DNA of 64,000 bases from Chryseobacterium sp. JV274 (GCF_903969135.1 NZ_LR824569.1:3989001-4053000), one strand, 5' to 3'; counted from the first letter of the stretch, positions 24,176 to 32,524 are shown. Notes: a model not told the origin generated them from the letters alone. Numbers and translations are program-made.

Positions 24176-25077
24176 AGGTAATCAGCAATTTCTTTGTCCA
24201 ACGAATAGTTACAGGTATGAGATAATCCCAGAAACTGCCCAATTGTATTGACTTCTAAAAAATAAAATTTACCATCTTTTCCTTTGATGAAATCCAATGA
24301 TCCACAATTAAGGTCTAATGTCTGCATCAGTAGATGAATTTTTTCCTCAATGTCAACACTAAGTAGGTAAGGGATATTTCTGTTTGGTTTTTCTAAATTA
24401 TATTTTCTGAAATCTGTTTTAGTCTGCTCGTCATTTTGAGAAAAAATAGCCATTGAGTAGCACTTTCCATTAAGATAAAATGTTCTGATTTCAAATTCTT
24501 TATCAATTTTATGTTGGAAGAATGTAGTGAAAAACTTCATTTTTTCCCGCTTATGTACAGTTGAAGTATACATAATGCCGTTTAAATCCGTATCAATATC
24601 ATCCAATATAGGGTTTCCTCCAATCGTTTTTACAATGGTTGTGTTCAAAGAAACCTGATCTGTATTATCGGCCAAAAAATATTTCGGAACTTCTAATCCT
24701 ACTTTTATAGCCTCTTCCAATACTAATAACTTATTAATATCACTGTTACTCTCTTTACTGATATGTTTCCTGGATTCCAGTTTTGTTCTTACATAATCTT
24801 CAAGCCAATGCTGTACTTCATTCATATGGGCATTCACAGAGGTATTGTCATACCGCAGACGTTTGATATTCAATCGGCCTCTTCTATACCATACGCTGGT
24901 AATCTCATCCAAAAAAAAGGAACTTCTGTTGCTTTCTAAAAAGATCTTTTTATTTTCCGTTTTAATTTCAAAAATTTCATCCTCATGGATGCGGATAAAT
25001 TTCTTTTTCATAGCAAGGAGCCATTTTATGATCACAATGGTGGTTCTTTCATTGTTGTTGGAAATAATAAGAATCAT
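24172..25077 (-). CDS. gwsG: grasp-with-spasm ATP-grasp peptide maturase
   Basis: A 301-aa ATP-grasp ligase related to the microviridin enzymes MvdC/MvdD. In this class the enzyme activates Asp/Glu side chains of a precursor core with ATP and joins them to Ser/Thr (ester) or Lys (amide). Family features: the N-terminal MILIISNNNERTT strand, the KLLVLEEAIKVGLEVPKYF segment near residues 117-135, a REFEIRTFYLNGKCYSMAIFSQ-like stretch near 195-216 and the metal-binding C-terminal LDFIKGKDGKFYFLEVN motif near 262-278. Lies one base after the lipoprotein stop and overlaps the next small gene by 4 bp. Intact frame. Confidence 0.88.
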   Translation of the reverse strand: MILIISNNNERTTIVIIKWLLAMKKKFIRIHEDEIFEIKTENKKIFLESNRSSFFLDEITSVWYRRGRLNIKRLRYDNTSVNAHMNEVQHWLEDYVRTKLESRKHISKESNSDINKLLVLEEAIKVGLEVPKYFLADNTDQVSLNTTIVKTIGGNPILDDIDTDLNGIMYTSTVHKREKMKFFTTFFQHKIDKEFEIRTFYLNGKCYSMAIFSQNDEQTKTDFRKYNLEKPNRNIPYLLSVDIEEKIHLLMQTLDLNCGSLDFIKGKDGKFYFLEVNTIGQFLGLSHTCNYSLDKEIADYL

Positions 25078-25078
25078 C

Positions 25079-25951
25079 TCACAATTTATTTTTGGCTTTG
25101 GAAGAACGTCTTAGAGCTGGCAATCCAATGTTTTTTCTGATACGGTTTACTTTTACAGTATCAATGACAGATCTATAACTTGGATAGGAGCCGTAAGGCA
25201 TCTCTTCTTTTTTGATCTGGAGATCATGTCTGTCTACCATATTAGCGTAATCCCTTGGTATACATTCTCCGGATTTTACATATTCAAACATTTTCATTTT
25301 AAAAAACGGATACTCTTTTGATTCTATCATATGGCTGAACAAGGGATGCATGGGCATAAAAACCCCATCATTTCCAATAAGTCCTATTTTCTGTATAGAA
25401 GGATAACCATAATTTTCAAAGGTCCATTTCAACAGTTGTGCATTTATTCTGTCATTTTTTTTCATAAGCTGTGGATTTCTTCGTCCTTCTGCTTGATCAC
25501 GGATGAAAGCAATACTGAAAGAATCTACTAACCTTTTATTTAAACCTTTTTTCCAGTCTGCAATTCTTTGTCTCACTTCAGTGCTGTCTATACCGTATTT
25601 TTGGAACAGACCGAAGTAACTTTTCTCAGACCCTTCATAAGGAGCAATCAAAGGGATAAGCTTGTAAAGACCTTTCTTTCCTCCGAAATCTTTTTGATAT
25701 TGATCAGCCAGTTTAATGTACGTCTCATACTCTTCAATACGGTCCTGATTTCTCGGACTATATTTTTTGAATAATTTCCGGTATTGTTTTATTGCCTCTT
25801 CTGGCTGATTGGCGATTCTATAGATGCTGTCAATTTCATTTACCCTGTTGTAATACACAATATAATTGTTGTTTTTGCTTTTACAGGAAAAGAATATAAA
25901 ACTAATGATGAGTAAGGGTCCTATATATCTCAAAATCAAATTTCGTTTCAT
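25079..25951 (-). CDS. lipoprotein of the grasp-with-spasm cluster
   Basis: A 290-aa lipoprotein: positive start, hydrophobic segment and lipobox FFSC with Cys 23. The mature part is charged and mostly helical (YNRVNEIDSIYRIANQPEEAIKQYRKLFKKY, EEYETYIKLADQYQKDFGGKKG), ending in a basic tail. The first half resembles tetratricopeptide-like helical pairs, but no motif is decisive. A broken second copy lies at 22127-23046; in both copies the gene directly precedes the ATP-grasp gene or its stub, so the two form a module. It may help export, immunity or anchoring of the peptide at the cell envelope; this is inference. Confidence 0.75.
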   Translation of the reverse strand: MKRNLILRYIGPLLIISFIFFSCKSKNNNYIVYYNRVNEIDSIYRIANQPEEAIKQYRKLFKKYSPRNQDRIEEYETYIKLADQYQKDFGGKKGLYKLIPLIAPYEGSEKSYFGLFQKYGIDSTEVRQRIADWKKGLNKRLVDSFSIAFIRDQAEGRRNPQLMKKNDRINAQLLKWTFENYGYPSIQKIGLIGNDGVFMPMHPLFSHMIESKEYPFFKMKMFEYVKSGECIPRDYANMVDRHDLQIKKEEMPYGSYPSYRSVIDTVKVNRIRKNIGLPALRRSSKAKNKL

Positions 25952-25995
25952 TATAATCCGTTTTATAAAGTCAATTAAGATTTTTTTTCTTTGTA

Positions 25996-26019
25996 AAGGG
26001 AGGAAATAACTCCTCCCTT
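25996..26019 (-). promoter_or_regulatory. hairpin between precursor and maturation genes
   Basis: A 9-bp GC-rich stem (25996-26004 with 26011-26019) lies 29 bp after the precursor stop and 45 bp before the lipoprotein start. No U-tract follows on the minus strand, so it may serve as an RNA stabiliser or partial attenuator that keeps precursor mRNA in excess. Confidence 0.5.
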
Positions 26020-26047
26020 ACAATGTATGATATATTGCAGATAAATT

Positions 26048-26233
26048 TTATCCGACGTCTAAAGTTGACGAAAGCTTGTGGTCTACCCAGGTTTCTTTAT
26101 CATACACTTCTCCTTTGTTTGTAGAAACATAGTTGATTGCAGTGTCTCCACTACCTTTGATAGATTGTAGACTTTTCATTTTTTTGTTTTCCAAAGAAGA
26201 GAAATTACTCTTCATACCGATTAACTTTTTCAT
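26048..26233 (-). CDS. gwsA: grasp-with-spasm precursor peptide
   Basis: A 61-aa peptide upstream of the maturation genes. The leader (about residues 1-35) has the MKKLxGMKSNFSSLENKKM pattern with KSLQSIKGS, resembling leaders of Bacteroidota RiPPs. The likely core, residues 37-53, is packed with possible cross-link donors and acceptors: S37, T38, K40, E42, D45, E47, T48, D51 and K53, spaced as in omega-ester peptides (graspetides). No GG cleavage site is evident. The 846-bp gap upstream probably carries its control region. The cluster has both maturases but no transporter in the window. Confidence 0.8.
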   Translation of the reverse strand: MKKLIGMKSNFSSLENKKMKSLQSIKGSGDTAINYVSTNKGEVYDKETWVDHKLSSTLDVG

Positions 26234-27079
26234 GTTGATAATTTTTTGTTGTGTTGTGTAAATTATTTATGTCATGTAAACCCTGACATTTGGGGTGAAT
26301 AATTCACATGTTTTCATGTACTGTACACATACAATGCAAAAATGTAGAATGTCTTCCGTCAACGTTGATGTTTTCAAATCTATCAATATTCAGTTCACTT
26401 CAATGGGATAAAACATGTAAATGAGTTGTTTATTTTGTGTACACATATTCATGTGCAAATTCTGTATATGTCAGAGGATTTAGTGAAATATTCCAAATAT
26501 TGAAAAGTATAAAGTGAAGTCCGATAATGTAAAGAAAGCTTAGGAATAGTATAGGATATTATGCAGTAATATATTCTATTGTACAATACGGCGGAATGAA
26601 TGAATTTAACATTAGAAATCACACGATAATTCTTTTATTTTGAAAGAAATTTGTATGTTACAAAGCATGTTTTTATAAAAAAGTACTGATTTTCTGCTCA
26701 AAAATGATGTGCTTTTTTTGTGAATTTTCACAGAAAAAGCATTGGTTTCAGATAAATTAATTCAGATAGACAATATTGAGTCATAAAAATGAAATTTTTT
26801 AACACCGTGGTGAAAAGTTTATGTGGTTTAAATATAAAAGTAAGGTATATACATATGATACTCGGAAAATAGGATCATCAGAGAAGCTTTCTGGTTGTTT
26901 AAATATGGAGAATTGGTTCCTTTGCTGATTGGGGCAGCTATTTTGATTCCCGGATTGTTCCTGTATAATAAAAACAGATAGCTATAATCATGAAATTGAA
27001 CAGCCTTCTAAAGAATATAATGTGCTGATTTGATAAGATAAAGGTAATTTTACCGCCCATTTTAAAAAAGAAAAGACGT
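26234..27079. other. 846-bp intergenic region upstream of the RiPP precursor
   Basis: This AT-rich gap separates the divergent RiPP cluster and the DUF4303 gene. It holds a 10-bp direct repeat TGTACACATA (26322-26331 and 26438-26447) with a TGTACA palindrome core and several ATG-rich CATGT words, and a short open frame 26859-26981. I find no clear TAnnTTTG element for the RiPP operon. Confidence 0.5.
26859..26981 (+). pseudogene. possible remnant of a small membrane protein
   Basis: A 40-codon open frame without an ATG follows an in-frame TGA and ends in TAG. It encodes EAFWLFKYGELVPL and a hydrophobic run (LIGAAILIPGLFLY) with a basic end. Composition looks like a genuine membrane protein C-terminus, but it lacks a start and may be chance. 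Confidence 0.25.
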
Positions 27080-27613
27080 ATGGATTTTGAAATTTTAAAA
27101 CAGCAGATAGAAAATGCTGCCAGGAAGGCTTTTTTAGAAGTGTATGAAAAGCATGGGGCAGAGGGAGTTTACAGTTTTGCACTGTACAGTGATGAAGGCG
27201 CAATGACGGTATGTCCTGCTGTCAATACAATGAAAGTTATGGAAATGGCAGATGAAGATGATGCTCTTTATTATAAATATGAACCGGCAGAATGGACTTA
27301 TGAAATGGAGGGAGCGGAAAAAGAATTTGGTGATATCTGTACTCAACTGAGAGAAGAACTGGATAATCATGACGACGATGATCAATGGTTTGAAGGTTTT
27401 CAGACTAAGTTATATTCCATCTGCATTGAAGTGCTGGAGAAGCTTAGAAATGAGAATTTTTTCACAAAGATAACAGGCAAAGATATTTTCCTGATTTTCA
27501 CGGTCTCAGATTATGAGTTTGAAGAGGAGGAACTGAAAAATATTATCGTCAGACTTAATGATAATGAATATAAAAGTGAATATCTTAACTGGATGGCTAC
27601 CTGGGGCAATTAA
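27080..27613 (+). CDS. DUF4303-like protein
   Basis: A 177-aa acidic protein. The N-terminal half matches the DUF4303 pattern: an initial helix, then GVYSFALYSDEGAMTVCPAVNTM and YYKYEPAEWTYEMEGAEKEFGDICTQL. The C-terminal half is a helix plus a strand (KDIFLIFTVSDYEFEEEELKNIIVRLN). DUF4303 proteins have no proven activity and are often found in strings of immunity-type genes next to polymorphic toxins. Here it starts a run of five plus-strand genes with no toxin gene among them. Its promoter was not identified. Confidence 0.7.
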   Translation: MDFEILKQQIENAARKAFLEVYEKHGAEGVYSFALYSDEGAMTVCPAVNTMKVMEMADEDDALYYKYEPAEWTYEMEGAEKEFGDICTQLREELDNHDDDDQWFEGFQTKLYSICIEVLEKLRNENFFTKITGKDIFLIFTVSDYEFEEEELKNIIVRLNDNEYKSEYLNWMATWGN

Positions 27614-27652
27614 AAGTATGACAAATTAAAAAAACACTTTAAATATATACAT

Positions 27653-28189
27653 ATGAAGCCCGATAAAATAATTGTCTCAGAAGCCTCTTTTAACAGCAGT
27701 GATCCTTATGATGTCATCAATTCCAATATTTCTGTTGTCAATCTTTTACACGAAGAAGGAGTTGGAGAAGAAAATATGCATGAAGATTCAATAACCAGTT
27801 ACTATGTCGACTATTATGTCAGTCAGTATAAAAATGGAAATTTTTCTCAGTTTGTCTGGAATTCCGGATGGTCACCAGAACTAAACAGGATTATTGAAGA
27901 AGGTTTAAAGAAAATAGGTGCCCAAAAACATTGGGAACTATTTCTGGAACAGTCTTCAAAAGTAGAAAATATGGAAGAAGGAGAAAAGAAAGAGTTCCTG
28001 GAAAGTGAATATTTCGGACCTAACAAAACGAGAGATATTTTGAAAAATGATTCTTTTTACAGTCTGGATGAAAACTTAACAGAGCTTCATTCGCAATGGC
28101 TGAAGAACCATCCAGATCTGAAAGTTTTGTCTATTGATGAAATGTTCTCGCAGCTGGAGAAATGGGTAGGAAGGAAAATCGACCGTTAA
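27653..28189 (+). CDS. DMP19/DUF4375-like protein
   Basis: A 178-aa acidic protein starting 39 bp after the DUF4303 gene. The segment YYVSQYKNGNFSQFVWNSGWSPELNRIIEEGLKKIGAQKHWELF (residues 45-90) matches the DMP19-like (DUF4375) pattern in which a helical bundle follows N-G-G/N-F-x-Q-F. The rest is charged and helical. DMP19 of Neisseria is a DNA-mimic regulator, but Bacteroidota members are mostly immunity-type or unknown. Strongly acidic composition would fit binding to a basic partner. The family assignment is moderate. Confidence 0.6.
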   Translation: MKPDKIIVSEASFNSSDPYDVINSNISVVNLLHEEGVGEENMHEDSITSYYVDYYVSQYKNGNFSQFVWNSGWSPELNRIIEEGLKKIGAQKHWELFLEQSSKVENMEEGEKKEFLESEYFGPNKTRDILKNDSFYSLDENLTELHSQWLKNHPDLKVLSIDEMFSQLEKWVGRKIDR

Positions 28190-28196
28190 AATTTAA

Positions 28197-28757
28197 ATGA
28201 AACCTCAATCTATGGAAGATCTTGAAAACCTCAATATTGAATTTAAGAACTATCTGGCAGGAATCAGTGGAAAGTTTACCGAAGACCTTATTCATTTGCT
28301 GAAAGGTGAAAGTATCAATTATCTGAACGGAAATACGCAGGCTCATATCAAAGCTTTTTATTTTGAATATGAATTTGACTATCTGAATATTGTATTCTGG
28401 GGCGTAGACCATAAGGGAGAAATTGCAACAGAAATCATGTTTTTGCCAACCAAAAAGAATAACAAGGATAATGGAAATGAAAAATGGAGCGGCTTGATTC
28501 CACAGAAGATATGGCAGAAAGCTTCAGATTTTGAGGACAATTATGAAGGTGATGATTTTGATGAGATTCTGGATGAATATAATGATGAAAAATACAGGTT
28601 ATTTGAACAGTGGTTTTTTGATGTCTGGAAAGGAGCATCAGAACAGACCGGCGTAAAAACAAATGCCTATTTCTCAATTCATGATACCTATTTCAGAACA
28701 GATCTGAATACCCTGAAAACCATTAATGAGGATGAAATAGCACTGCGTTATGAATAA
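28197..28757 (+). CDS. hypothetical acidic protein in an immunity-type gene run
   Basis: A 186-aa protein starting 8 bp after the stop of the DMP19-like gene; a second ATG five codons in (28212) is an equal candidate start. It is acidic (DNYEGDDFDEILDEYNDE) with aromatic strands (AFYFEYEFDYLNIVFWGVD) and no signal peptide or membrane helix. I recognise no family. Spacing indicates one operon with the two genes upstream. The co-occurrence of three acidic soluble proteins of similar size suggests a shared role, for example immunity to toxins delivered by neighbours, but no direct evidence exists. Confidence 0.65.
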   Translation: MKPQSMEDLENLNIEFKNYLAGISGKFTEDLIHLLKGESINYLNGNTQAHIKAFYFEYEFDYLNIVFWGVDHKGEIATEIMFLPTKKNNKDNGNEKWSGLIPQKIWQKASDFEDNYEGDDFDEILDEYNDEKYRLFEQWFFDVWKGASEQTGVKTNAYFSIHDTYFRTDLNTLKTINEDEIALRYE

Positions 28758-28826
28758 CTGTCCTACAATAAAACCTTTTCAGAACATTAAAAACAAATCA
28801 AATTATAAACAATAATTATATTAATT

Positions 28827-29306
28827 ATGAACAACTACAAATTTTATAAACAGGAGGGTAATCAGTATATCTTTAAGAACCAGCCGGTATTTATAACAGT
28901 ACTTTGCATTATCTTTCTGATTGTGGCAGGATTGCTCTTTAACAGCGTAAGGACTCTTAGCTACGTTATCATTGCTGTGGTAGCACTTATTCTGATTAAT
29001 TTTTTCACCAAGAAATTCATCATTGATATGGATCGCATGACGATTACAGGAAAACATACCATTTTTGTTCCGGCCAGAACCTATCCGATAGAGAATTTCA
29101 GAAACTTTCATGTGCTGGCAACAAAATACATGGGTTTTATCACTACCAATGTGATGCTGTCTGTTTATTTTGAAGTTAATGGTAAAGAAAAGCAGCTTAC
29201 CATAGGCCAGGCTCTTACACAAAGAGGAATACAGAAGATGGTAAATGAAACGGAGGATATTATGAACATTAATAATCCAGAGAATGGATATCCGAGACCG
29301 CTATAA
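28827..29306 (+). CDS. two-helix membrane protein, paralogue 1
   Basis: A 159-aa protein. The start YKFYKQEGNQYIFKNQP is followed by two close membrane helices (FITVLCIIFLIVAGLLF, LSYVIIAVVALILINFF, about residues 22-62), then a cytosolic PH-like beta domain (KKFIIDMDRMTITGKHTIFVPARTYPIENFRNFHVL...) and an amphipathic end. The pattern is that of small bacterial PH-domain membrane proteins. The next gene starts 22 bp before this one ends and begins with the same YKFxExG motif, so the pair arose by duplication. Confidence 0.75.
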   Translation: MNNYKFYKQEGNQYIFKNQPVFITVLCIIFLIVAGLLFNSVRTLSYVIIAVVALILINFFTKKFIIDMDRMTITGKHTIFVPARTYPIENFRNFHVLATKYMGFITTNVMLSVYFEVNGKEKQLTIGQALTQRGIQKMVNETEDIMNINNPENGYPRPL

Positions 29307-29805
29307 GTTTCAGGAAAACGGAAGTGAAATAAGCTTTATGCCCAACTACAATTTCCTGCGTGTTTTGGTATGGTGGTTGGCTTTGGGTGTTATTGCTCTT
29401 CCTTTGATCATATACTTTTTTATGGATAAAATGTCCGGTGACCAGTTCAAAATTGCATTGGGTTTGTGGATAATTTACATGGTTTACTTCCTGTTTGACT
29501 TATTTTTCAGGGTTCCGGTGAAATATATTTTTGATAAATCAGAGAAGTGTATTTACAGAAAACTTTTACTTTCCAAAAAGCTCATGAATTTTGATGAAAT
29601 GACCTATTTTGTCAATGATGAAAGAGGAGGCTATTATTATTCAATAGGGAAAAAGAGAAATCAGTTTGTGAAAAACTACAGAATCAGCAATTACTTTTCT
29701 GGTTCAAAAGCTTCAGACAAAAGAGAAGATGAGTATGTAGAAAAAATCTTATTTCCTGTTTTGATCGTTGCTGGAGTTCCCCTAAATCATCAATCAGAAC
29801 AATAA
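29284..29805 (+). CDS. two-helix membrane protein, paralogue 2
   Basis: A 173-aa protein starting inside the previous gene (22-bp overlap in another frame). RYKFQENGSEISFMPNYNFLR corresponds to the start of its neighbour; two helices follow (VLVWWLALGVIALPLIIYFF and IALGLWIIYMVYFLFDLFF, about residues 28-78), then a soluble beta-rich domain (VKYIFDKSEKCIYRKLLLSKKLMNFDEMTYFV). The overlap implies translational coupling and a possible heteromeric product. No family assigned. The transcript is closed by the terminator at 29940. Confidence 0.75.
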   Translation: MDIRDRYKFQENGSEISFMPNYNFLRVLVWWLALGVIALPLIIYFFMDKMSGDQFKIALGLWIIYMVYFLFDLFFRVPVKYIFDKSEKCIYRKLLLSKKLMNFDEMTYFVNDERGGYYYSIGKKRNQFVKNYRISNYFSGSKASDKREDEYVEKILFPVLIVAGVPLNHQSEQ

Positions 29806-29939
29806 TGAAGGATAAAAACTAATACTATGAAAAAGGAATATAACCATTCTTCTCCTTTGCAGGGGTGACAAAATTCAAAGGATTTTTGACGGGTGGTTAT
29901 ATGCACTACAACAATCAACTTTTTACAAATATCTAATAA

Positions 29940-29974
29940 AAACCCCGGCTGTTTCAAGGAAACAGCCGGGGTTT
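29940..29974. terminator. bidirectional terminator
   Basis: A perfect 16-bp GC-rich stem with a 3-nt loop between convergent transcripts (membrane pair and split transketolase). Confidence 0.85.
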
Positions 29975-29996
29975 GTCTATATAAAAATAGCTTATC

Positions 29997-30941
29997 TTAA
30001 GCTAAAATTCTCTTTACAGCTTCTTTCACTGCAGCAGCATCAATTTTGTACTTCTTCATCAATTCTGCAGGTGTTGCAGACTCTCCGAAAGTGTCATTTA
30101 CCGCTACAAACTCCTGTCTTGTAGGCCTTTTTCTTGCAAGCATACCTGCAACAGATTCTCCTAAACCACCAAGGTAGTTGTGCTCCTCAGCCGTTACAAT
30201 TTTACCTGTTTTTTCAACAGATTTTAGAATGATCTCTTCATCAAGAGGCTTAATTGTGTGGATGTTGATGACCTCACAAGAAATACCTTCTTTTTCAAGC
30301 TCGTCAGCCGCTACAAGAGATTCCCAAACAAGGTGTCCTGTTGCAACAATCGTTACATCAGTACCTTCCTGAAGCATAATTCCTTTTCCAATTTCGAAAG
30401 GCATATCTTCCGGAATGAAAACAGGAACTACCGGTCTTCCGAATCTTAAATATACAGGACCTTCAAAATCTGCAATCGCCAGGGTAGCCGCTTTAGTCTG
30501 GTTGTAGTCACAAGTATTGATAACCGTCATTCCAGGAAGCATTTTCATCATACCAATATCTTCAAGAACCTGGTGGGTAGCTCCATCTTCTCCTAAAGTA
30601 AGACCTGCGTGAGATGCACAGATTTTTACATTTTTGTTAGAATAAGCGATAGACTGACGGATCTGATCATATACTCTTGAAGTAGAGAAGTTAGCAAAAG
30701 TTCCTGTAAATGGAATTTTTCCTGTAATGCTAAGACCTGCAGCAATCCCCATCATGTTCGCTTCTGCAATCCCTATCTGGAAGAATCTTTCCGGAGCTTT
30801 TTCAATGAATTTCTCCATTTTCAAAGAACCGATAAGGTCTGCACAAAGTGCTACTACATTAGGATTTTTGTCCGCCAGTTCTGCCAATCCTGCTCCGAAT
30901 CCTGAACGAGTGTCCTTTTTTTCTGTATATGTATATTTCAT
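29997..30941 (-). CDS. transketolase, C-terminal subunit
   Basis: A 314-aa protein forming the pyrimidine-binding and C-terminal domains of a split transketolase. Seen: [10 protein letters not shown], the conserved Glu in [19 protein letters not shown] (thiamine diphosphate activation), the [15 protein letters not shown] loop, and the C-terminal domain with [19 protein letters not shown] and [14 protein letters not shown]. The N-terminal subunit gene lies 30 bp upstream on the same strand, so the two are co-expressed. The complex interconverts sugar phosphates in the non-oxidative pentose phosphate pathway. The alternative, a 1-deoxyxylulose-phosphate synthase half, does not fit the split layout. 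Confidence 0.92.
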   Translation of the reverse strand: MKYTYTEKKDTRSGFGAGLAELADKNPNVVALCADLIGSLKMEKFIEKAPERFFQIGIAEANMMGIAAGLSITGKIPFTGTFANFSTSRVYDQIRQSIAYSNKNVKICASHAGLTLGEDGATHQVLEDIGMMKMLPGMTVINTCDYNQTKAATLAIADFEGPVYLRFGRPVVPVFIPEDMPFEIGKGIMLQEGTDVTIVATGHLVWESLVAADELEKEGISCEVINIHTIKPLDEEIILKSVEKTGKIVTAEEHNYLGGLGESVAGMLARKRPTRQEFVAVNDTFGESATPAELMKKYKIDAAAVKEAVKRILA

Positions 30942-30971
30942 TTTTATTGTATTAATCGAGATGTTAAGATA

Positions 30972-31823
30972 TTAGTAATCAGCTGGAGCTTCTAGGTACA
31001 ATTGCTTGAATGCTGTTTCTAGCTGCTCATCATTAGGAGCTTTACCATGCCAAGCATGAGATCCCATCATATAATCAACCCCGTAACCCATTTCTGTATG
31101 AAGAAGAATGGCTACCGGCTTGCCTTTTCCGGTTTCTGTTTTTGCTTTCTCAAGGATTGCAATCACAGCTTCAAGATCATTACCGTTCTTTTCTTCCAAA
31201 ACAATCCATCCGAATGCTTCAAGTTTAGCATGAAGATTTCCTAAGCTTAATACATCATCTGTATCCCCATCAATCTGACGACCATTGTAGTCTATAGTAG
31301 AGATGATATTATCTACTTTTTTAGCAGCAGCATACATCAATGCTTCCCAGATTTGACCTTCCTGAAGCTCACCATCTCCGTGAAGAGTGTAAACAAGAGA
31401 CTGATCACCATCTAACTTTTTACCTTGAGCTACACCAAGAGCTACAGAAAGTCCTTGTCCAAGAGAACCTGAAGCGATTCTAATTCCCGGAAGTCCCTCA
31501 TGAGTAGTAGGGTGTCCCTGTAATCTTGAATCTAATTTTCTGAAAGTACTCAGTTCTTCAACAGGGAAGAAACCAAATCTTGCTAAAGTAGAGTAGAATA
31601 CCGGAGAAATATGCCCGTTTGATAGATAAAAATGATCTTCATTTTTGCCTTCCATTGTGAAAGGAAGTTTATAGTTCATTACCTTTCCATAAAGGGCTGT
31701 GAAGTATTCTGTACAACCTAAACTTCCGCCCGGGTGTCCTGAATTTACAGCATGAACCATTCTTAAAATGTCTCTTCTGATCTGTGTAGTAAGAGATTTT
31801 AGCTCTTCAATACTTTTACTCAT
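30972..31823 (-). CDS. transketolase, N-terminal subunit
   Basis: A 283-aa protein with the diphosphate-binding domain of transketolase. Motifs: VHAVNSGHPGGSLGCTEYF near residue 23, LSNGHISPVFYS near 68, GSLGQGLSVALGVAQG near 117 and the thiamine diphosphate/metal motif GDGELQEGQIWEALMYAAAKKVDNIISTIDYNGRQIDG near 148-185. Together with the C-terminal subunit gene downstream it makes one full enzyme. The split form is widespread in Bacteroidota and Archaea. The gene starts 57 bp after a terminator, so it begins the operon. Confidence 0.92.
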   Translation of the reverse strand: MSKSIEELKSLTTQIRRDILRMVHAVNSGHPGGSLGCTEYFTALYGKVMNYKLPFTMEGKNEDHFYLSNGHISPVFYSTLARFGFFPVEELSTFRKLDSRLQGHPTTHEGLPGIRIASGSLGQGLSVALGVAQGKKLDGDQSLVYTLHGDGELQEGQIWEALMYAAAKKVDNIISTIDYNGRQIDGDTDDVLSLGNLHAKLEAFGWIVLEEKNGNDLEAVIAILEKAKTETGKGKPVAILLHTEMGYGVDYMMGSHAWHGKAPNDEQLETAFKQLYLEAPADY

Positions 31824-31880
31824 TATGTCTGATTTATTTGCACGCGAATTTACAATTTTTTACCGGCTTATGGAAATGCA

Positions 31881-31908
31881 AAAATCCGGATATGAAAACC
31901 CGGATTTT
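31881..31908 (-). terminator. terminator of the 172-aa gene
   Basis: A 9-bp stem (31881-31889 with 31900-31908); on the minus strand it is followed by TTTTTGC. Confidence 0.65.
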
Positions 31909-31933
31909 GATTAATTTGAATATTTTCCTGCTT

Positions 31934-32452
31934 TTAACAGCCTTCATTGAGGTAAACAGAGATTTCGGTTACTATATTATTAATAAATTTAAAGCTTAAT
32001 AGAGTTCCTGCCTGGCTGTCTTCAATATTAAAATAACCGGAATCTTTAATAGGTTTGCTATTGTCATCCCAATCCGGGCGTACACTGAAGTTGGGATAAT
32101 TTCTGTAAGCATTGATAAGGTCATCTCTGGTGCTTCCAACCCCAATTCCGCTTTTGGTCTTAAATTTTTTACTCGTTGTTGTCATGTAAGTAATAGAAGG
32201 CACACTAGGATTGGCTTCGTTAATATAATTGTCAAAAAGATCAATCTGGATGGCCTCCCCATTATACTTTACTGTATTTTTTTTCTCCCCATTAGAGTTT
32301 GTAAGTTTTGTTCCTGCAAGTTTTTCAGCTTCAGCCTTGGGCATGAAGACTTTAAACGGTCCGATTCTTAATGTTGACACTTCAAAATTTTCCTGAGCAC
32401 TCATACATCCGAATGTGAATGCAAACATTAAAATTGAGATAATTTTTTTCAT
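31934..32452 (-). CDS. secreted hypothetical protein
   Basis: A 172-aa protein with a clear signal peptide (MKKIISILMFAFTFGCMSAQ). A Cys at residue 16 does not sit in a good lipobox, so it is probably soluble in the periplasm or exported. The mature part is a beta-rich domain with FKVFMPKAEAEKLAGTKLTN, then SKFKTKSGIGVGSTRDDLINAY, a strand-turn pattern also found in periplasmic proteins with repeated G-x-G-x-T-xx-D-L-I-xAY units. A C-terminal Cys follows (YLNEGC). Family unknown. Single gene with its own promoter and terminator. Confidence 0.75.
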   Translation of the reverse strand: MKKIISILMFAFTFGCMSAQENFEVSTLRIGPFKVFMPKAEAEKLAGTKLTNSNGEKKNTVKYNGEAIQIDLFDNYINEANPSVPSITYMTTTSKKFKTKSGIGVGSTRDDLINAYRNYPNFSVRPDWDDNSKPIKDSGYFNIEDSQAGTLLSFKFINNIVTEISVYLNEGC

Positions 32453-32516
32453 AGTTTTTTGATTTTTGTTTCTTTTTATTTTGTTGAATTTTTGAATGAC
32501 TTTATATCATTCGGAT

Positions 32517-32524
32517 CAAAGATA
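32517..32524 (-). promoter_or_regulatory. -7 element (TATCTTTG) for the 172-aa gene
   Basis: CAAAGATA on the plus strand, 64 bp before the ATG, in the 326-bp gap 32453-32778 between divergent genes. No other clear element is seen in that AT-rich gap. Confidence 0.4.

Noticed and set aside
28821..29222. 133-codon minus-strand frame opposite the membrane protein gene
   Set aside because: Cys/His/Asn-rich shadow of the plus-strand gene, which has clear membrane helices and a paralogue next to it.
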